A stretch of DNA of 8,593 nucleotides from Sphingomonadaceae bacterium (lineage in GTDB: Bacteria > Pseudomonadota > Alphaproteobacteria > Sphingomonadales > Sphingomonadaceae), in assembly GCA_019239785.1 (NCBI GenBank), contig JAFAZM010000209.1, positions 1 through 8,593 of the forward strand, read 5' to 3'. The stretch's first letter is position 1. Each line of letters begins with the position of its first letter. Below are positions 5,517 to 8,593 of the stretch, piece by piece. The notes under the pieces were generated by a model, which was not told the DNA's origin, searched no databases, and worked only from the letters and a program-made list of their open reading frames with translations. The position numbers were made by a program, and so were the translations under genes.

Positions 5517-5779
5517 CTGATCGACGTCACGGGACAATGGTCCCGTGACGGCATGGTGTTCGCAAAACCCCTCTCCCTGTAGGGGAGAGGGAGGGGCCCG
5601 CTCGCGAAGCGAGCGGGAGGGTGAGGGCAGGGCGGCCGGGCCGGCACAAGCACAGCGCTTACCCACCCCCGTCGCACCCTCACCCTGCCAGCCTCCGGCT
5701 GGCTGTCCCTCTCCCCGAAACGGGAGAGGGATTTTGGGCCGGCTCCGCCACGGCACCATTGTGCCGTGACGTCGATCGG
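5517..5779. repeat. Large inverted-repeat element with hairpin-forming ends (element B)
   Basis: This 263-bp element takes up most of the 456-bp gene-free spacer between the acyl-AMP ligase and GGDEF-EAL genes. Its ends (5517-5551 and 5745-5779) are 35-bp inverted repeats, 31 of 35 positions identical, with a perfect 14-bp run GATCGACGTCACGG (5519-5532) and CCGTGACGTCGATC (5765-5778). Each end also folds on itself: GTCACGGGAC/GTCCCGTGAC around AATG on the left, CACGGCAC/GTGCCGTG around CATT on the right. Two differences between the ends swap a G-C for a C-G pair and keep the hairpin. It resembles a MITE or composite REP element, without a transposase. I see no clear target-site duplication. 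Confidence 0.75.
5564..5735. repeat. Core of element B: nested CCCTCTCCC/GGGAGAGGG hairpins
   Basis: Inside element B, AAAACCCCTCTCCC (5564-5577) is complementary at 13 of 14 positions to GGGAGAGGGATTTT (5722-5735). Each arm also belongs to a local hairpin: CCCTCTCCC/GGGAGAGGG (5569-5591) and TCCCTCTCCC/GGGAGAGGGA (5706-5731). Between them lie CCCGCTCGC/GCGAGCGGG around GAA (5597-5617), GCCAGCC/GGCTGGC around TCC (5687-5703), and a long-range pair AGGGTGAGGG (5618-5627) with CCCTCACCCT (5677-5686). The CCCTCTCCC and AGGGTGAGGG units recur in element A. Such units are frequent between genes in sphingomonads and other high-GC proteobacteria. Confidence 0.7.
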
Positions 5780-5819
5780 GTTCGGCCCAGGGCCGACCCG
5801 TCGGCCGGGCCTGCCTGCT

Positions 5820-5847
5820 ACGCGAACGAGGTGCGCCTCATTCGCGT
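5820..5847 (-). terminator. Stem-loop after the acyl-AMP ligase gene
   Basis: On the minus strand this reads as a 12-bp stem (ACGCGAA, T, GAGG with CCTC, G, TTCGCGT) around CGCA, perfect apart from one T-G pair. It begins 5 bp after the stop codon of the acyl-AMP ligase. No T run follows, so it may be a Rho-assisted end or a stabilising 3' hairpin. Because the one imperfect position is T-G on the minus strand but C-A on the plus strand, the minus-strand RNA folds better, which fits its use by the ligase transcript. A second small stem, GGCCGAC/GTCGGCC (5791-5806), lies just beyond. Confidence 0.5.
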
Positions 5848-5852
5848 GGCGG

Positions 5853-7631
5853 CTAGGCCGCGATATCGTAAGTCTGAATTTCGCCGGACAAATACAGATT
5901 CCGCGCCTTCATCCGCGACAATTTCCCCGAGCTCGTCCGCGGCAGCGACCGCGGCGGGACCAGCTCGATCACGCAGTTCATGCCGGTGATCGCCCGGACC
6001 CGCTCGCGGATTAGGTCGCGCAGGCGGCCGCGCTCGTCGGCGTCGGAGGTGCGGCACTGGACGAGCACGGCCGGGGTCTCCTCGCCGCCCGGGGTGGTGA
6101 TCGAGAAGGCGGCGATGTCGCCGGCCTTGAAGCCGGGGATCTGCTCCACCGCCCATTCGATGTCCTGCGGCCAATGGTTCTTGCCGTTGATGATGATCAT
6201 GTCCTTGGCGCGGCCGACGATGTAGAGATAGCCATTGGACATGTAGCCCATGTCGCCCGTGTCCAGCCACGCCGCCGCGTCGAGACAGGCTTTGGTCGCC
6301 TCCTCGTCGCGGAAATAGCCGGCCATCACCGAGCTGCCGCGGCAGAAGACGCGGCCGATCTCGCGCTCGCCCAAGGTCGCGCCGTCGTCGGCGCGGATCG
6401 CCACCTCCATGCCGCGCACCGGCCGGCCGCAATTGACCACGGCGCGGTAGCGCTGCGGCCGGTCGCGCTCGCCGGGGCCGCCTCCCGCGAGCAGGGTTTC
6501 CTCGACCAGCTCGACGACGATGCCCTCGCCCGGCGGCATCACCGAGACCGCGAGCGTCGCCTCGGCGAGGCCGTAGCTCGGCAGGAAGCTCTTCGCCTGG
6601 AAGCCGGCCGGCGCGAAGGTGTCGACGAAATCCTGCATCACGTCGGGCCGGATCATGTCGGCGCCGTTGCCGGCGACGCGCCAGCGGGAAAGATCGAAGC
6701 GGCCGGCGACGTCGGTCTGGTTGGAGATGCGGCGCGCGCAGATGTCGTAGCCGAAGGTCGGCGAATAGGACATGGACTGCTCTTTGTTGCGGGTCACCAG
6801 GTCGAGCCAGGCGAGCGGCCGCCGCGCGAAATCCTCGGTCTTCAGATAATCGACCGACATCTGGTTCGCGACCATCGAGAGCATGCAGCCGACCAGGCCC
6901 ATGTCGTGATAGAAGGGGAGCCAGGAAACGCCGCGGTCGCCGGGGCCGATATGCATCGAGTCGGCATGGGCGGCGAGGTTGCTGAGCAGGGCCTTGTGGG
7001 TGATGACGACGCCGTGCGGGAAGCGGGTCGAGCCGCTCGAATATTGCAGATAGGCGATGTCCTCGGCGCGCGCCGGCTCGAGTTCGGCCTCGGGCGCGTC
7101 CTCGGCGAAGAAGCTCTCCCAATCGACTCCCGCGACATTGGTCGCCTCCGCGGCGGCGGCCGCCATGGCCAAATCGGGCGGGTAAATGAGCAAGGCCGGA
7201 TCGGCGCTCTTGAGCTGCACAGCGAGCTGGTCGATATAGGCTTCCTTGCCGCCGAACGAGGTCGGCAGCGGCAGCGGCACCGGCCAGATCCCCGCATAGA
7301 GCGCGCCGAAGAACAAGGCGACGAACTCGGCGCCCGTCTCGGCGATCAGGGCGACGCGCGCGCCGGGGGCGAAGCCGCGCGCGACCAGGCGATGGGCGGC
7401 GGCGATCGCGTCGCGGCGCAGCTCGGCATAGGGATAGACGCGGACCAGGGTGGCGCGCGCGTCGTGGAAGTTCATGCCGAGCTTGCTCTGCGCGACATAA
7501 TCGAGCGCCTCGGTCATGGTTTCGAAGTCGGCATAGCGGCGCGGCAGGTCGAAATCGTCGGTGGGCGTCGGGATGAGCGGCTCGCCTGCTGCCTTCGCGG
7601 CGGTCCGGCCCTGGCCGTCATGATCAAGCAC
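5853..7631 (-). CDS. Fatty-acyl-AMP ligase-like acyl-activating enzyme
   Basis: A 592-residue adenylate-forming enzyme of the FAAL/FadD branch. Such enzymes activate a fatty acid with ATP to acyl-AMP and pass it to an acyl carrier protein or CoA. Seen in order are the phosphate-binding loop YSSGSTRFPHGVV (197-209), WLPFYHDMGLVG, PSYGLAEATLAVS, TGDMGY (Asp460), GRAKDMIIINGKNHWPQDIE and, near the C-terminus, SSGKLSR with the catalytic Lys570. WLPFYHDMGL and the NHWPQDIE region point to FAAL relatives. The loop has Arg and His where many relatives have Gly and Lys. A similar enzyme, AcsR of Caulobacter, charges an ACP for ceramide synthesis; an equivalent role here is only inferred, and no serine palmitoyltransferase or ACP gene is nearby. 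The start is GTG at 7631-7629; AGAAGGA lies about 11 bases upstream, and an in-frame stop just before excludes a much longer protein. The gene stands alone, divergent from recX. Confidence 0.9.
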   Translation of the reverse strand: MLDHDGQGRTAAKAAGEPLIPTPTDDFDLPRRYADFETMTEALDYVAQSKLGMNFHDARATLVRVYPYAELRRDAIAAAHRLVARGFAPGARVALIAETGAEFVALFFGALYAGIWPVPLPLPTSFGGKEAYIDQLAVQLKSADPALLIYPPDLAMAAAAAEATNVAGVDWESFFAEDAPEAELEPARAEDIAYLQYSSGSTRFPHGVVITHKALLSNLAAHADSMHIGPGDRGVSWLPFYHDMGLVGCMLSMVANQMSVDYLKTEDFARRPLAWLDLVTRNKEQSMSYSPTFGYDICARRISNQTDVAGRFDLSRWRVAGNGADMIRPDVMQDFVDTFAPAGFQAKSFLPSYGLAEATLAVSVMPPGEGIVVELVEETLLAGGGPGERDRPQRYRAVVNCGRPVRGMEVAIRADDGATLGEREIGRVFCRGSSVMAGYFRDEEATKACLDAAAWLDTGDMGYMSNGYLYIVGRAKDMIIINGKNHWPQDIEWAVEQIPGFKAGDIAAFSITTPGGEETPAVLVQCRTSDADERGRLRDLIRERVRAITGMNCVIELVPPRSLPRTSSGKLSRMKARNLYLSGEIQTYDIAA

Positions 7632-7676
7632 GTCTGGCTGAATCCTTCTTCACGGGCTGCTTGGCCCCAAGTTCGA

Positions 7677-7691
7677 GTTCAGCCTTCGCTC
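7677..7691. promoter_or_regulatory. LexA-box-like site in the recX upstream region
   Basis: GTTC, seven bases, GCTC (7677-7691) differs at one base from the alphaproteobacterial LexA box GTTC-N7-GTTC. It lies 53 bp before the recX start, in the divergent intergenic region. Another GTTC precedes it at 7671-7674. recX is SOS-induced in several bacteria, so the position makes sense, but one mismatch in an 8-base pattern is weak evidence. Confidence 0.25.
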
Positions 7692-7708
7692 TTAGGAGAC
7701 GAGGCGCG

Positions 7709-7736
7709 TTCATATTCCGGCCCGACTGTGGCACAA
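7709..7736 (-). promoter_or_regulatory. Candidate promoter of the acyl-AMP ligase gene
   Basis: On the minus strand TTGTGC (7736-7731) and TATGAA (7714-7709) lie 16 bp apart, about 80 bp before the GTG start. The -10 box matches the sigma-70 consensus at four of six bases. It lies directly against the recX start, so the two divergent promoters probably overlap. Confidence 0.35.
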
Positions 7737-7743
7737 ACAAGGC

Positions 7744-8277
7744 GTGACGCGCCCTTACGACCGGAAAGTCAAGCCGCCGCTCGATGCGGCGACGCTGGAG
7801 CAGGCCGCCCTGTCCTATGCCGGCCGCTATGCGACGACCCGTGCAAAGCTCACGGCCTATTTGAATCGCAAGCTTCGGGAACGGGGCTGGGAGGGCGCCG
7901 GCGCTCCGCCGGTTGAGAGCCTGGTCGCGCGGATGGCGGCCTTGAACTATGTCGACGATCGCGCTTTCGCCTCGGCCCGCGCCGCCGCTTTGTCGCGGCG
8001 CGGCTACGGCGCCCGGCGCGTCGGCGCTGCGCTGCGCGGCGCCGGGATCGGCGAGGAGGATGCGGCCGAGGCGCGCGAGATCGCCGCGGACAGCGCCTGG
8101 GAGGCCGCCCGCCGCTTCGCCGAGCGGCGCCGGATCGGCCCTTTCGCCGAGACGGAAGCGGACCGTCCGGCACGGGAAAAAGCCTTGGCGTCAATGCTTC
8201 GCGCCGGCCATCCAGTCCAGATCGCGCGGTTGTTCGTCGCCGCCCGGCCCGGCGAAATCCCGGAAGCGGACGGCTGA
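7744..8277 (+). CDS. recX: RecA-regulating protein RecX
   Basis: A 177-residue RecX family protein. RecX binds RecA filaments and limits or modulates recombination and SOS signalling in the cytoplasm. The protein is almost all helical and Ala/Arg-rich, with the family's repeated three-helix units: LEQAALSYAGRYATTRAKL and YLNRKLRERGW (about residues 19-54), then LVARMAALNYVDDRAFASAR and RRGYGARRVGAALRGAG (about 60-105), then a third unit to about 165. The pattern LNYVDDRAFA is typical. Length fits the family. The start is GTG at 7744; there is little Shine-Dalgarno signal (AAGG only one base away), so translation may depend on a very short or leaderless message. It is divergent from the acyl-AMP ligase and 65 bp before a cold-shock gene on the same strand, which could be co-transcribed. 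recA is not in the window. Confidence 0.88.
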   Translation: MTRPYDRKVKPPLDAATLEQAALSYAGRYATTRAKLTAYLNRKLRERGWEGAGAPPVESLVARMAALNYVDDRAFASARAAALSRRGYGARRVGAALRGAGIGEEDAAEAREIAADSAWEAARRFAERRRIGPFAETEADRPAREKALASMLRAGHPVQIARLFVAARPGEIPEADG

Positions 8278-8342
8278 CGAACAGACATGGTTCACAAAAG
8301 TCGAATCCATGATAGCTTGACGTCCTGATCGAGGGGCATCGG

Positions 8343-8593
8343 GTGTTGATGACGTCGCGTAAGGAAGCGCGTTCGGAGGGTCTTGCCTCGATTGCCGAGA
8401 GCCACGACGAGCCGCGTCAGGAGGCGGGCGAGGACGGGCTGATCCGGCTCACCGGCACCGTGAAATGGTTCGACGCGACGCGCGGCTTCGGCTTCGTCGT
8501 CAGCGACGAGGCCGAAGGCGACATATTGATCCATTTCAGCGTGCTGAAGGAGCATGACCGGCGCAGCCTGCCCGAAGGCGCGGTGATCGAATG
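8343..8593 (+). CDS. Cold-shock-domain protein, N-terminal part (truncated by window end)
   Basis: An open frame runs from a GTG at 8343 to the window edge (83 complete codons) with no stop. After a charged, flexible leader of about 36 residues comes a cold-shock domain starting GTVKWFD (from residue 38), with the RNA-binding motifs RGFGFV (47-52, RNP1) and DILIHFS (60-66, RNP2). Such proteins bind single-stranded RNA or DNA and act as RNA chaperones. The N-terminal extension fits the alphaproteobacterial two-domain cold-shock proteins, whose second domain would lie beyond the edge; this cannot be checked here. GAGGGG six bases before the GTG favours it over the in-frame ATG at 8349, which is the alternative start. 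Confidence 0.9.
   Translation, partial: MLMTSRKEARSEGLASIAESHDEPRQEAGEDGLIRLTGTVKWFDATRGFGFVVSDEAEGDILIHFSVLKEHDRRSLPEGAVIE

Noticed and set aside
5436..5989. Small open frames across the second spacer as possible small proteins
   Set aside because: They run through the hairpin arms of element B, and their peptides simply translate the repeats. No ribosome binding site or conserved feature is seen.
6174..7916. Plus-strand open frame of 580 codons opposite the acyl-AMP ligase and running into recX
   Set aside because: It has low-complexity composition and no domain, and it overlaps two well-supported genes on opposite strands.
8317..8322. TTGACG as a -35 box for the cold-shock gene
   Set aside because: No acceptable -10 box lies 16-18 bp downstream; that stretch holds the start codon.

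Overview
This GC-rich window looks like chromosomal DNA from an alphaproteobacterium, most likely of the order Sphingomonadales. The reasons are the tRNA-Trp/secE/nusG arrangement, the fatty-acyl-AMP-ligase type of acyl-activating enzyme, a recX gene next to a cold-shock protein with an N-terminal extension, and intergenic GGGAGAGGG/CCCTCTCCC and TCCTGAA/TTCAGGA hairpins of the kind common in sphingomonad genomes. The assignment rests on recognition, not on a database search.

Layout. At the left edge there may be the first codons of a minus-strand gene (1-31). A Tat-exported family 1 glycoside hydrolase follows (272-1603, minus). After a hairpin and a terminator-like stem-loop come nusG (1715-2254), secE (2283-2480) and tRNA-Trp (2640-2715), all minus strand and therefore transcribed in the order tRNA-Trp, secE, nusG, hydrolase. 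A 323-bp spacer (2716-3038) holds a folded repeat. Next is a membrane-bound PAS-GGDEF-EAL cyclic-di-GMP protein (3039-5396, minus). A 456-bp spacer (5397-5852) holds a second, larger inverted-repeat element. A fatty-acyl-AMP ligase-like enzyme (5853-7631, minus) is divergent from recX (7744-8277, plus). The window closes inside a cold-shock-domain gene (8343 to the edge, plus).

How the genes relate. The tRNA-Trp/secE/nusG block is a core expression and secretion module. The other genes are functionally separate: saccharide hydrolysis in the periplasm, second-messenger turnover at the inner membrane, lipid activation, control of RecA, and nucleic-acid binding. No operon links them beyond secE-nusG. 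nusG is followed by the hydrolase rather than rplK, so the classical secE-nusG-rplKA linkage is broken here.

I did not find an undescribed multi-gene system. The most unusual structure is non-coding. The element at 5517-5779 has 35-bp imperfect terminal inverted repeats, each folding into its own hairpin, and two differences between them are compensatory base-pair swaps. A second folded element (2801-2979) lies on the other side of the GGDEF-EAL gene. Most of the long open frames opposite the real genes are antisense by-products of high GC content.
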